Assembly (NCBI GenBank): GCA_031263725.1
Contig: JAISFF010000058.1
Coordinates: 1-40,671 of the forward strand
DNA length: 40,671 nt
From: Lysobacteraceae bacterium
GTDB taxonomy: Bacteria > Pseudomonadota > Gammaproteobacteria > Xanthomonadales > Xanthomonadaceae
Reading direction: 5' to 3'
Within the stretch, counting starts at the first letter, position 1; each line of letters starts with the position of its first letter. Both the position numbers and the translations under genes were made by a program. Positions 16,309 through 25,534 of this stretch are shown one piece after another. The notes under the pieces are model-generated. The model was given only the letters and a program-made list of their open reading frames with translations, did no database searches and was not told the DNA's origin.

Positions 16309-17031
16309 TCAGCCGTTTCCGCCGGAATTGCGCGCCGCCCGCAACGCCTGCTGCTCGCGCAGCGTCAAGGCGACATGGTTGCGCAGGTAGGCCGGTTCGA
16401 CATGCTCGGGCGCGACCGCCTCGCCGCGTGCGAACGCGCCCGCGCCCAATGCGGCCACGGCCGCCGCACGCGGCAGCGCGGCGGGGTCCCGGAACACGAA
16501 CCGCTCAGGCATGCGCGATGCAAGTGCGCCGGCGACGGCGCCCAGGCCGGTGCCGACCGCATACCAGTCGGTTCCTCCCGGCAACTCCAGCCGGTCCGGC
16601 GGCAATACCCGTTCGGCGGCCAACACCTGCCAGACGTTCGCTTCGCGCTGATAACAGGCGGCATAGATTTCGCCCATTCGCGCGTCGATCGCCGCCAGTA
16701 TCCGTTGCGGCGAAGCGACGACCGGCGCGCCCGCAGCCAATGCCTGCAAAGTCGATACCGGCGTCACCGGCAGGTCCAGCGCCAGTGCGATGCCCTGCGC
16801 CAGCGCGACGCCAAGACGCACCCCCGTGAATGCGCCCGGCCCGCGCCCGACCGCGACCACATCCAGTTGCGTTTTGCCGATGCCTGCCTCGGCCAGCAAC
16901 TGCTCCGCCCACGGCAGCGCCAGTTCGGCATGCCGGCGCGGCGCGACTGCGAAACGCTCGCGAATCTCGCCGTCCAGATACAGCGCGACCGAGCAGGCTT
17001 CGGTGGAAGTTTCGAATGCGAGAAGTCTCAT
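16309..17031 (-). CDS. tsaB: tRNA threonylcarbamoyladenosine biosynthesis protein TsaB
   Basis: TsaB forms the TsaBD(E) complex that installs t6A37 on ANN-decoding tRNAs; it is the inactive ASKHA partner of TsaD. The 240-residue sequence opens with LLAFETSTEACSVAL, has the VGRGPGAFTGVRLGVALAQG motif (about 62-81) and VDARMGEIY-like IDARMGEIYAA, all standard. The C-terminal tail EHVEPAYLRNHVALTLREQ is the typical YLR ending. It lies downstream of yoaA on the same strand, an arrangement also found in E. coli, but 256 bases separate the two here, so it probably has its own promoter. Confidence 0.95.
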   Translation of the reverse strand: MRLLAFETSTEACSVALYLDGEIRERFAVAPRRHAELALPWAEQLLAEAGIGKTQLDVVAVGRGPGAFTGVRLGVALAQGIALALDLPVTPVSTLQALAAGAPVVASPQRILAAIDARMGEIYAACYQREANVWQVLAAERVLPPDRLELPGGTDWYAVGTGLGAVAGALASRMPERFVFRDPAALPRAAAVAALGAGAFARGEAVAPEHVEPAYLRNHVALTLREQQALRAARNSGGNG

Positions 17032-17287
17032 CGGGGATCATCCGGTTTCATGCCAACCGTCACTGGCGTGGAACCCGTGCGGCGACGGCAAACGGGGTCC
17101 CATGATATGGCATGCCCGCCTGTCCCCGTCGGCCGGACGGCCTGCTTCATACCGGACATGGCATCCATCGGGATGCGGGATGGATGCGGGAATCCTTCAT
17201 TCTTCCCGCCTGCGCATGCGCGGAAACGCGCATCATCTCGCGATGAACGCGTCTTCCGCGACAAAGCGATCGCGCGATGCATTCCGA

Positions 17288-19321
17288 TCAGGCCCGATCC
17301 GTCCGGAAAAACGCTTCGACATCGCCGACATCGCGGGTCTTGGGAAACGGCGGCAGGGAATTCAGGAACACGCGCCCATACGGTTTTCCGGTCAGTCTGG
17401 GATCGCACAGCACCAGTACGCCGCGATCGGTCTCGGTACGGATCAGGCGGCCGACGCCCTGCTTCAGCGCGATCACCGCCTGCGGCAATTGTTCGTCACG
17501 GAATGGCACGCCGCCCCGGCGGCGGATCGCATCCAGGCGCGCTTCGAACACCGGATCGTCCGGCGCGGCGAACGGCAGCTTGTCGATCACCACCACCGAC
17601 AGCGCATCGCCGGCCACGTCCACGCCTTCACGGAAACTGGCCGCGCCGAGCAGGACGCCGTTGCCGGATTCGCGGAACCGGCGCAGCAGCGTCGCCCGTG
17701 GCGCTTCACCCTGTACGAACAGCGGCCAGGGCCCGTCGCGCAGCGACTCGGCGGCCTCGCGCAGGGCGCGGTGCGAAGCGAACAGAATGAAGGCTCGCCC
17801 CTTCGAGGCCTCCAGCACCGGCCACAGCGCGCCAATCATCACCGTGCCATAGCCGCGCGAGTTCGGCTCCGGCAGATTCTTCGGCAGATAGCACAGGGCC
17901 TGCCGCGCCCAGCCGAACGGGCTCGGCTCCAGCAGGGTCTGCGGGTCGAACAACCCGAGCCGGCGCGAGGCATGGACGAACTCGCCGTTCACCGCCAGTG
18001 TCGCCGAAGTGAATACCCAGGCCGCATGCGAACGCTCACGATGCGCGCGCAGCGGCCCGGATACATCCAGCGGCGTGCGCTGACAGCGGAAGCCGCGCGG
18101 ACTCAGCTCGTACCAATAGACATCGCCGGAGTCGTCGTCGGACAGCGGCGCGGATGTCGCCGCCGCCGCCGGCACGACCTGCTGCACCAGAGTGAACGGC
18201 GCTTCCGCCCGATCGTCGCCGGCGAATGCCGATGCGCCATGATCGTCGTCCAGCCAGCTCGCCAACCGCGCGCCCATCTCCCGCACCCGCGCCAGGCAGG
18301 CCTCGAATCCGGGCGAAGCGCCGGCCAATGGCGCCAATGCCGCATGCAGGTCCTGCAGATCCGTGGTCAACTGGTCGAATCCCTTGTGCACATCCGGGCG
18401 TTCCAGCGCGCGCGTGCGGGTACCCTTCGGCGGCAGGCCCTCCATCGCCGCGCGCAGCTCGCGCAGGCTCTGCTCAAGCGCGCGCAGCGAAGGCGTCAAC
18501 GTCGCCAGGGCGCCGGGCACCTGCCGACACTCCAGCTGGCAATCGCGCGCCAGTTCCTGCAACTGGCGCATGCCGAAACCTTCGCCGAAAAAGTTCGCCG
18601 CCAGCTCGGGCAGTTGATGCGCCTCGTCGATCACGAACGCCTGTGCGCCCGGCAGGATTTCGCCGAAGCCTTCCTGCTTCAGCGCCAGATCGGCCAGCAG
18701 CAGATGGTGATTGACCACCACCAGATCCGCCGCCTGCGCACGCTGCCGCGCCTGTACCACGAAGCATTCGCCCCAGAACGGACAATCGCTGCCCAGGCAA
18801 TTGTCCAGCGTGGAAGTCACCATCGGCCACAACGGCGAATCATCGGCCAGCCCGTCCAGCTCCGCCATGTCGCCGAAGCGCGTGCATCCGCTCCAGGCGA
18901 TGATGCGCTGGAACTGCCCGACCTGCTCACGATTGCCGAAGTTCGGATCGCCCTTGGCCTGCTGCAGGCGATACAGACACAGATAGTTCGACCTGCCCTT
19001 CAACAGCGCGGTCTTGAGCCCGACGCCCAGCGCCTCGCGCACCTTCGGCAGGTCGCGATGATAGAGCTGGTCCTGCAACGCACGGGTGCCGGTGGAGATG
19101 ATGGTCTTCATCTTCGACAGCAGCGCCGGCACCAGATAGGCATAGGTCTTGCCGGTACCGGTGCCCGCTTCGGCCAGCAGCGTGTCGCGCTGCTCGAAGG
19201 CTTCGGCGATCGCCGAGGTCAGGCGCTGCTGCGCATGGCGCGGCGCGAAATTGTCCAGATGCAGCGCCAGCGCGCCGTTATCGCTCAAGGCTTCGCGGCT
19301 GGCATCGGAAAGTACAGACAT
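17288..19321 (-). CDS. yoaA: DinG-family ATP-dependent DNA helicase YoaA
   Basis: This 677-residue XPD-like iron-sulphur helicase acts in DNA repair; in E. coli YoaA works with the HolC clamp-loader subunit. Motifs in order: Walker A EAGTGTGKT (about 51-59), motif Ia STGTRALQDQL, four cysteines (115, 175, 180, 186) placed to bind a 4Fe-4S cluster (SNYLCLYRL, then DNCLGSDCPFWGEC), VVNHHLL, DEAH box at 232-235, and in domain 2 LFASHRALRE, GAASFREGVDV, VIDKLPFAAPDDP and QGVGRLIRTETDRG. A possible -10 box GATAAT lies 30 bases upstream (plus 19351-19356) without a clear -35. Length and motif set are complete. Confidence 0.93.
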   Translation of the reverse strand: MSVLSDASREALSDNGALALHLDNFAPRHAQQRLTSAIAEAFEQRDTLLAEAGTGTGKTYAYLVPALLSKMKTIISTGTRALQDQLYHRDLPKVREALGVGLKTALLKGRSNYLCLYRLQQAKGDPNFGNREQVGQFQRIIAWSGCTRFGDMAELDGLADDSPLWPMVTSTLDNCLGSDCPFWGECFVVQARQRAQAADLVVVNHHLLLADLALKQEGFGEILPGAQAFVIDEAHQLPELAANFFGEGFGMRQLQELARDCQLECRQVPGALATLTPSLRALEQSLRELRAAMEGLPPKGTRTRALERPDVHKGFDQLTTDLQDLHAALAPLAGASPGFEACLARVREMGARLASWLDDDHGASAFAGDDRAEAPFTLVQQVVPAAAATSAPLSDDDSGDVYWYELSPRGFRCQRTPLDVSGPLRAHRERSHAAWVFTSATLAVNGEFVHASRRLGLFDPQTLLEPSPFGWARQALCYLPKNLPEPNSRGYGTVMIGALWPVLEASKGRAFILFASHRALREAAESLRDGPWPLFVQGEAPRATLLRRFRESGNGVLLGAASFREGVDVAGDALSVVVIDKLPFAAPDDPVFEARLDAIRRRGGVPFRDEQLPQAVIALKQGVGRLIRTETDRGVLVLCDPRLTGKPYGRVFLNSLPPFPKTRDVGDVEAFFRTDRA

Positions 19322-19771
19322 GGAAAACGGACACGGAAGACAAGGTGTGCATTATCACCCGGATCGCCGACGGGCATCCGCCCGTCGCCCCGCTGCCCGC
19401 TGCCGTTGCCGCGCCCGGCCCGCGATGCGCGGAAAGACGCCGTCCGGATCGGCGGCGTCTCGGTCTTCACTTGCCGCACGTCGCAGATCACCTGCACGGT
19501 CACGCGCGGATCGAACGAAGGCTCAACTTGCGGCGCGCTATTTCCTCATCGATGGCCATGTGTATTCTCCAGGTCGTGAACAGGCAGGAGGCCCGTTTGA
19601 TAACCCGGTTCGGGGCCAGATGACCACTCCCCTGCGTGGTCAACTGTCAGGGGAATACCGTATCGGCACATTTCATTGCGCAGGATCGCTCCATGCCCCA
19701 TGTCGCGAACGGCAAGTGCAATGAGGCAAAGAGGTGGGAACGAAGAGCGGCGGCGTTATCCGCCATCCGGA
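19322..19771. other. 450-base gap; possible decayed reading frame and folded element
   Basis: No convincing gene is visible. On the minus strand a GGAGAA site precedes ATG at about 19562, but that frame stops after 19 codons. A frame shifted relative to it reads APQVEPSFDPRVTVQVICDV in a protein-like way before turning arginine- and glycine-rich, so a decayed gene is possible. A compact set of inverted repeats lies at 19622-19654. Confidence 0.35.
19622..19654. repeat. Interlocking inverted repeats, pseudoknot-like
   Basis: GACCAC (19622-19627) pairs with GTGGTC (19636-19641). The intervening TCCCCTG (19628-19634) pairs with CAGGGGA (19648-19654). All base pairs are perfect, and the order is that of an H-type pseudoknot. 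It lies about 120 bases downstream of the TPR lipoprotein stop, on its transcribed side. There is no T-run, so it is not a standard terminator. The first connecting loop has no bases, which is tight. Confidence 0.35.
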
Positions 19772-20332
19772 TTACATTCTGATCACACTTGGAACCGTGC
19801 AGCCTCCGATCATGGCGCGGGCGGAAACGGCATTTCCGGTTTCGCCCCTGGCCAGGCGCGCCTGCTCGATGGTGGCCCAGTGCCGCCGGCAGATCGGACC
19901 GATGGCCGAACCCAGTTCCACCGCACGCATGGCAAGGGTTTCGGCACGCGCATATTCGCCCTGCAGCAACGCGATCTCCGCGCGCTCCTGTAGCAGCGCC
20001 GGATCATCGGGCACCATCAGCAAGGCGGTGTTCAAGGCATCGCGGGCCTTGTCCAGATCGCCCGCCGCACGCGCCGCCACCTCATCGTGACGCAGATCCT
20101 CCACTTGGGGATCGCGCAGAGGCTGCACATTCAATTCCGTATCGTCGATGCCTGCGATCGCATCGATTTCCGCCATCCGCTGTGCTGGCGGCACTTCCGG
20201 CGCACGCGGCACGGCAGCCGGCGGCGGACCGCCGGCGAAACATCCCGCCAGCCACAATACCGGCGCCAGCTTCAGCAGATGGGACTGCGATTTCATCGAT
20301 CTCGTCATCGGAATGCGCAACACGGATTTCAT
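19772..20332 (-). CDS. TPR-containing lipoprotein, candidate PBP1B activator (LpoP-like)
   Basis: The product has 186 residues. A signal sequence ends in a lipobox, LWLAGC, followed by a Pro/Ala-rich linker (GGPPPAAVPRAPEVPP) and then a helical region from about 80 to 170 with tetratricopeptide-style spacing (RAAGDLDKARDALNTALLMVPDDPALLQERAEIALL would form the first helices, ending in DPALLQERAEIAL and GEYARAETLAMRAVELG). The ATG at 20332 overlaps the mrcB stop by four bases; a later start at ATG 20296 gives a shorter signal peptide. In Pseudomonas aeruginosa the PBP1b activator LpoP is a TPR lipoprotein encoded beside the PBP1b gene. Position, lipidation signal, linker and repeats all fit, so an equivalent role is inferred, not shown. 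Confidence 0.8.
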   Translation of the reverse strand: MKSVLRIPMTRSMKSQSHLLKLAPVLWLAGCFAGGPPPAAVPRAPEVPPAQRMAEIDAIAGIDDTELNVQPLRDPQVEDLRHDEVAARAAGDLDKARDALNTALLMVPDDPALLQERAEIALLQGEYARAETLAMRAVELGSAIGPICRRHWATIEQARLARGETGNAVSARAMIGGCTVPSVIRM

Positions 20333-22707
20333 TGGGAGGTTTCGGGACGCGGATCCAGGCCGAACCAGCGCCGCCAGCCGCCTTCCGCTTCCGGAACCGC
20401 GCCGGGCGGCGGCGCACATGATTCGAAAGGCGGCGCGTAGCCGGCGACAAACGGAAACTGGCGCGCGCCGGCACAGGTGGAATCGGTGGCGTACGAACCG
20501 GCGTCCTGTATCCATTGCCATTCGATGCCGCCGTTGTTGACCTGCAGCGGCGAGCTGGGCAGGCGCGAGAACAGTCCCGACCAGACCCGCATCGCGCCGG
20601 TGGCGCCATACAGCCCGGTCTGCTCGTTCTGATCGTTGCCCATCCACACCACAGCCAGATGGTCGCCGGTATAACCCGCATACCAGCTGTCGCGGCCGTC
20701 GTTGCTGGTGCCGGTCTTGCCGGCCGGCGACAGGCGCCCCAGTCCATCGCTCAGCAAGCGGCGGCCGGTGCCATCGGTGACCACGCGTTGCAGAGCGATA
20801 CTGATCAGGTTGGCAGCGATCGAATCCCCTGCCTGCGCCGGAGCCGGCTGTTTGTCGTAGCGCCTGAGCGGATTGCCCTCCGGATCGAGCACGCCCCGCA
20901 CGCTGCGCAACGGCTGGATTTCGCCGCCCGACGCCAGGAACTGGTAGAGCTGCGCCATCGCGTACGGGCTCTGGTCGGTGGCGCCGAGGATCAGCGAGGG
21001 ATTGGGGCTGGACTTGATGCCGGCCAGCACATCGATCAGCTCCGCCAGCCGTTCCGGCCCGACCTCCATGCCGATCCTGACCGTGGCCTGGTTATAGGAA
21101 TGCGACAGTGCATCCATCACCCGCACGGCGCCGTGACTCTGGTTGTCGGAGTTGGAAGGACTCCAGGTCCGGCCACGGGTCAACGGCACCGTCACCGGCG
21201 TGTCCTCGACCCAGGTGGCCAGCGAATACCGTTGCGGCTGCGCCAGCGCCAACAGATAGACGAAAGGCTTGAGCAGGGAGCCGACCGGACGGTTGGCTTC
21301 GACCACGCGATTGAAGCCGGGCATGGCGACATCGCGATTGCCCACCGCCGCCAGCACTTCGCCATTGTGCACATCGGTCACGATCGCGCCCGTCTGCAGC
21401 GGCGGCCGCTTGCCGTTCCGCAACGATTCGATGGTGTCGGTCACCGCGGTTTCCACGTAGGCCTGCGCCGATGGCGACATGCCGGTCAGCACGGTGAGCC
21501 CGGCGCCGCGCAACGCGCTCTCCGGATAATCGTGCGCCAACTGTCTCCGCACCAGATCGACGTAGGCCGGATAACGGTTGGCGGCGATCACGCCCGGTGT
21601 CGGCGTCACCCCCAGCGGCGCCTCCAGCGCTTGCCGATACAGCGCTTCGTCGATCAGTCCGGTGTCACGCAGCATGCCCAGCGCCACCGCGCGACGTTCC
21701 CTGGCGCGCTCGGGATACCGGCGCGGATCGTAGTACGACGGTCCTTTCACCAGCCCGATCAGCAGCGCGGTCTGCGCCAGGTCCAGCGAATCCAGATCAC
21801 GCCCGAACCAGAACTCCGCGCCCGCCGCGACACCGTGGATGGCCTGATTGCCGCGCTGCCCCAGATACACCTGGTTGAGATAGGTCTCCAGGATGGTGCG
21901 CTTGTCGTAGCGCGCTTCCAGGATCAGCGCGTAGATGATCTCGTTGAACTTGCGCCATACCGTGCGTTCCTGTCCGATGCCCAGCAGGCCGCTGCGCGCC
22001 AGCTGCTGGGTCAGCGTGCTGCCGCCCTGCTTCTCCTCGCCGCCCGAACTCACGATCACCCACAACGCGCGCAGGATGCCCTTGGGATTGATGCCGTGGT
22101 GACGGCTGAAATCGCGATCCTCGACCGCCTGCAGGCCGGTCACCAGCAGCTCGGGCACATCCTCGATCTGCACCAGCCTGCGCTCTTCCTGCTTCTGCCC
22201 GTACAACGTGGCGATACGGGCCGGATCCAGCCGCGCCGAACGCAGGCTCGCGCGTGTCGCCGGATCGCGCAGGGCCGACACGCGCCCGCCCGACAGCAGC
22301 ACTTCGACACGCTGCGCCGGAATCCGCTGATCGACATCGGCATAGCCGCGGCTGGAGATGACGAACTGGTTGCCCTCGTGCAGATAACTGCCTGCGCGCG
22401 CGCCCTCGCCATCTTCGAGATAGGCCGCGGCATCCAGTTCGGCCTTCAATGTCCTCGCATCCATGGCCGTGCCCTGGCCCAGATGCAGCGGCCGCGCATA
22501 GACGCGGGTCGGGATCTGCCAGCGCAGGCTGTCGAAACGTTCGCTGACCTGATGATTCAGATAGACCGTATAGGGCGCCAGAAAGCCGAACGCGAAACCG
22601 ATTCCGGCCAGCACCAAAGTCACCAACCAGCGCCGCCAGGCCGGCGCTTCGGCCGGCCCGTCGTCGTCGAACTCGTCGTTGTCGTCGTAATCGTCCTGGC
22701 GTGCCAC
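20329..22707 (-). CDS. mrcB: Penicillin-binding protein 1B (class A, bifunctional)
   Basis: The 792-residue protein polymerises and cross-links peptidoglycan at the inner membrane. An acidic cytoplasmic tail (DDYDDNDEFDDDG) precedes one membrane helix (about 26-48) and a UB2H-like region (about 65-150). The glycosyltransferase domain has EDRDFSRHHG (catalytic Glu about 196) and GGSTLTQQL, and the transpeptidase domain has SLLK (Ser about 477), SYN (537-539) and KTGT (664-667). The PBP1B type is supported by the UB2H-like region and the RVYARPL segment. The start is GTG (22705-22707); no other start keeps the membrane helix. The last codon overlaps the start of the TPR lipoprotein. Confidence 0.96.
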   Translation of the reverse strand: MARQDDYDDNDEFDDDGPAEAPAWRRWLVTLVLAGIGFAFGFLAPYTVYLNHQVSERFDSLRWQIPTRVYARPLHLGQGTAMDARTLKAELDAAAYLEDGEGARAGSYLHEGNQFVISSRGYADVDQRIPAQRVEVLLSGGRVSALRDPATRASLRSARLDPARIATLYGQKQEERRLVQIEDVPELLVTGLQAVEDRDFSRHHGINPKGILRALWVIVSSGGEEKQGGSTLTQQLARSGLLGIGQERTVWRKFNEIIYALILEARYDKRTILETYLNQVYLGQRGNQAIHGVAAGAEFWFGRDLDSLDLAQTALLIGLVKGPSYYDPRRYPERARERRAVALGMLRDTGLIDEALYRQALEAPLGVTPTPGVIAANRYPAYVDLVRRQLAHDYPESALRGAGLTVLTGMSPSAQAYVETAVTDTIESLRNGKRPPLQTGAIVTDVHNGEVLAAVGNRDVAMPGFNRVVEANRPVGSLLKPFVYLLALAQPQRYSLATWVEDTPVTVPLTRGRTWSPSNSDNQSHGAVRVMDALSHSYNQATVRIGMEVGPERLAELIDVLAGIKSSPNPSLILGATDQSPYAMAQLYQFLASGGEIQPLRSVRGVLDPEGNPLRRYDKQPAPAQAGDSIAANLISIALQRVVTDGTGRRLLSDGLGRLSPAGKTGTSNDGRDSWYAGYTGDHLAVVWMGNDQNEQTGLYGATGAMRVWSGLFSRLPSSPLQVNNGGIEWQWIQDAGSYATDSTCAGARQFPFVAGYAPPFESCAPPPGAVPEAEGGWRRWFGLDPRPETSQ

Positions 22708-22803
22708 GGTTTCGGAACTGTTGGGGTCGAGGCAGTCTAGCAGCTGGTTTCCGCCCGCGGCGCGGGCATCGCCGGCCCCGGATGGCGTCCGGTCATCGCC
22801 GGA

Positions 22804-23679
22804 TCATGATCGGCCGCGCGCGGGCGTATCCGGAAAGCCGAGCATGCCCGGATCGGGACGGAATGGACGCGGCTGTATTTCCAGCAACTGCATGGCTTCC
22901 GCATTGTCCACGATCAGGTCTTTCCGCAGGCGCGAAATCGGACCGCGCGTGGCTGGCAGCAGCCACGCCATCAGGCCCAGCAACGGCCGCCAGAGCCTGA
23001 CCGGAACCGTGTACAACGGAAGGCCGGCGCGGACGCGCGCGAACATTTCGCTGGCACGCAACCGTTCGCCGCCGCCGAGCGACAGCGTCCTGCCCTGCGC
23101 GTTTTCCCGCGACAGGCAGCGCAGGATCGCGTCGGCAAGATCGTCGGCATGCACCGGTTGCCGCAGACCGTCGCCGGCCGGCAACGGAAACAGGCGCCAG
23201 CGCGCCGCGCGCTGCGCGATCGGCGTGATGTTGCGGTCCAGTCCCGCACCGTAGATCAGCGTCGGCCGCAGCAATGTCCAGCCGATGCCCAGACGCCGGC
23301 ATTGTTCGATCACCCGGGCCTCGCCCACGGCCAGGTGCCGGACCATCTCGCGTTCGCTCTCGATCCCGGAGGACTGCTTGGTCAATACGCTCATCGAACT
23401 GGTGGCCACCAGTCTTGGCGCCGGCGCCGCCGGCATCCTGCCGAGCCAGCCGGCCAGCGCCTCCAGCGGTCCGAAACTGACGATGCCCTGCAACGCCGCA
23501 CCGGCGGCTTCCGGGAACACCGGCAGTTGTCCCAGATCGCCGCTCAGCCAGCGCAGTTGCGGCGTATCGGTCTTGCCGCCATGACGGCTCAGCGCAATTA
23601 CATCGATCCCGGCTTCGCGCAGGCGCGGAAGCAGGAAATGGCCGATCTGGCTGGTGGCGCCGACAACGAAAATGCTCAT
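22804..23679 (-). CDS. Atypical SDR / NAD(P)-dependent epimerase-like protein
   Basis: The product has 291 residues with a Rossmann start VVGATSQIGHFLLPRL, a modified glycine motif (GATSQIG) of extended or atypical short-chain dehydrogenases. SFGPLEAL, LVATSSMSVL, LRPTLIYGAGLDRNI and QPVHADDLADAILRCL are typical of the NAD-dependent epimerase/dehydratase superfamily. I do not see the YxxxK catalytic pair in the usual place, so it may bind a nucleotide without classic epimerase chemistry. The substrate is unknown. It is 96 bases upstream of mrcB on the same strand, but envelope sugar metabolism is only a guess from context. Confidence 0.8.
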   Translation of the reverse strand: MSIFVVGATSQIGHFLLPRLREAGIDVIALSRHGGKTDTPQLRWLSGDLGQLPVFPEAAGAALQGIVSFGPLEALAGWLGRMPAAPAPRLVATSSMSVLTKQSSGIESEREMVRHLAVGEARVIEQCRRLGIGWTLLRPTLIYGAGLDRNITPIAQRAARWRLFPLPAGDGLRQPVHADDLADAILRCLSRENAQGRTLSLGGGERLRASEMFARVRAGLPLYTVPVRLWRPLLGLMAWLLPATRGPISRLRKDLIVDNAEAMQLLEIQPRPFRPDPGMLGFPDTPARGRS

Positions 23680-23819
23680 GGATTCAATCCGGGGAGATCG
23701 GTCGCGGTACCGGTCGCACCCGCGAAGCGAATGGTCGATCCGGCCTGGACGGGTTCCGCGATGTCGCCAAGGATTCTAACGCGCCGCATCCGCATCATCC
23801 GCCGCCCGCGGAATAGCGC

Positions 23820-25331
23820 TCAATCGCCGCTGCCGGACAACGCCTGCCGCATCCGCAGCGCAAAGTCCTCCAGACCCGGCGCTTGCGGATCGAACGCCCG
23901 TGCCTGGTCCAGCGCCTGCGCAGCCACGGTCAGCTCGCCCGCTCCCAGACGTTCATCGCCGATCGCCAGCCAGCGCAGCGCCAGATCGCGGCGCGTGGCT
24001 GCCAGTTCCGGATCGTTCGGAGCGATCGCGAACCAGGCTTCATAGCAACTGCCCGCGCTGCGGACCCGGTTGCGGCGCAACTCCTGCTCGACACAGCGGC
24101 GCATCGCCTGCCGCAAACGGATTCCGGTCTGGCGCACCTGCGCATCGTCGGGCGCCAATGCCTGCGCCGCACGCAACTTGTCGTAAACGCTGGCGCCCGG
24201 CGGCAACAGCCAATTGCCCTGTGTCCCGGCATTGGCCGCATCCGCCAGCAATGTCTGCAAGCGGCGGCGATCCGCCGCCGACAGGCGCGTATTCAATCGC
24301 GCCTGCGATTGCCGGGCGCGTTCGATTTCGTTCTGCACCCGCGCCAGTTCTGGAGATGCGGGCGTCAGCTCCCGTGCCGCCTGCAACGAACGCTCGGCAT
24401 CGGCAAAACGGAAATCCGCCGCATGTTTTCCAGCCGTGCGCGCATATTCCCGAGCCACTTCCTGCAGGCCCTGCGCGGCCGCCTGCTGTTCCGGCACCGC
24501 CTTCGCCACCATTCGATAACGTTCGGCCGCGCGCTGCAGGCGTCCACGTTCCAGATCGGCATCGGCCAGACGCAATTGCCGCTCCACGGCCCGCGCGAAC
24601 GACGCCTGCGTATCTGGCAGCTCCATGTGACCGGCATCGTAATGGCGCACTTGCGCCAGCCCATCCGCGGCCGCGGCCAGATCGTCGCGTCGCAAGGCCT
24701 GGCGTGCGCGCTGCAACAGGATGGACAGGGCATCCTCGCGGCCTTCCAGCGCCTGGACCAGTTCCGGCCGGAAGGTCAGCACCTTCCGGTATAGCGGCAG
24801 CGCCGCATCGTCGGCACCATCGATGCGGCCATCCTGGAGCGCCGCTTCGGCCTGCTCCAGCCAGACGCCGATATTGGCTTTGCCGGCCTCGTGCTCGCGC
24901 AGCCGCGCTTCCACGGCGGCGGCCTGATCGCGCGGAACCTGCAATTCCCGCGCCAGCGCCAGCGCCTGGCGCGCATCATCGTCGCGGCCCTCGCCCAGAG
25001 CCGCATTCACCTGCGCCAATGCCGCCAACGCGACCCTGGCCAGACCCGCGCGCGCCTCGCCACGATCGCTGTCCAGCGCCTGCGCCGCTTCGAACTTTTG
25101 TCTGGCCCCGCCGCCGTCGGCCGCGCTCAGGCGTCCCTGCGCCAGTGCTTGCTCGCCATTGGCCAGCAATTGCTGGATACGGGACTCCGGCCATAACCGT
25201 TCGGCCAGCGGCTCGCGCAGCGCGAGACCGGCCAGCAGCAGCGCCGGCAACAAGGCGACGCCGATGCCGACCAGCAACGCGTATCGCCTGCGGCAGCCGC
25301 CGTGGCGGGGAGATGGCGCTCGCTCACTCAT
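23820..25331 (-). CDS. Membrane-anchored helical-repeat (TPR-like) protein
   Basis: The product has 503 residues from ATG 25331. A basic start (MSERAPSPRHGGCRRRY) leads to one hydrophobic helix (LLVGIGVALLPALLLAGLAL, about 18-37). The rest is almost wholly alpha-helical and Ala/Arg/Leu-rich, with repeated motifs of the kind ARQALALARELQVP, AERSLQAARELTPASPELARV and ALDQARAFDPQAPGLEDF that look like degenerate tetratricopeptide repeats. I recognise no catalytic residues. A periplasmic scaffold held by one N-terminal anchor is the likely form. In-frame codons upstream (to 25355) exist, but the chosen start is the better one. It lies about 200 bases downstream of rpoZ, beyond a terminator, so it needs its own promoter. 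Confidence 0.75.
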   Translation of the reverse strand: MSERAPSPRHGGCRRRYALLVGIGVALLPALLLAGLALREPLAERLWPESRIQQLLANGEQALAQGRLSAADGGGARQKFEAAQALDSDRGEARAGLARVALAALAQVNAALGEGRDDDARQALALARELQVPRDQAAAVEARLREHEAGKANIGVWLEQAEAALQDGRIDGADDAALPLYRKVLTFRPELVQALEGREDALSILLQRARQALRRDDLAAAADGLAQVRHYDAGHMELPDTQASFARAVERQLRLADADLERGRLQRAAERYRMVAKAVPEQQAAAQGLQEVAREYARTAGKHAADFRFADAERSLQAARELTPASPELARVQNEIERARQSQARLNTRLSAADRRRLQTLLADAANAGTQGNWLLPPGASVYDKLRAAQALAPDDAQVRQTGIRLRQAMRRCVEQELRRNRVRSAGSCYEAWFAIAPNDPELAATRRDLALRWLAIGDERLGAGELTVAAQALDQARAFDPQAPGLEDFALRMRQALSGSGD

Positions 25332-25470
25332 CGTCCCGAATATCGCGCAGGCCACTGTGAATCGTCATAAGGCATTCCCGGCATACTGCTCCCGGCCGGT
25401 CCGGACAAAGCGGATGCGAATCCATTTCCAGTCCTCCCGATGCAACCGATGCGGTTTCCTGGAGGCCAAC

Positions 25471-25496
25471 AAAAAACGACCTGCGCATGCAGGCCG
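25471..25496 (-). terminator. Rho-independent terminator after rpoZ
   Basis: On the minus strand CGGCCTGC, a four-base loop and GCAGGTCG form an eight-pair stem (one G-U pair) followed by six T residues (the A-run at 25471-25476 on the plus strand). It lies about 40 bases after the rpoZ stop and closes the yicC-gmk-rpoZ transcript. Confidence 0.8.
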
Positions 25497-25534
25497 TCGA
25501 TATGCATTTACGGATGAATCCGGCCGACGCCCGA

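Noticed and set aside
16790..19579. A 929-codon plus-strand frame
   Set aside because: It is antisense to tsaB and yoaA, whose motif sets are complete; no family resemblance in the translation.
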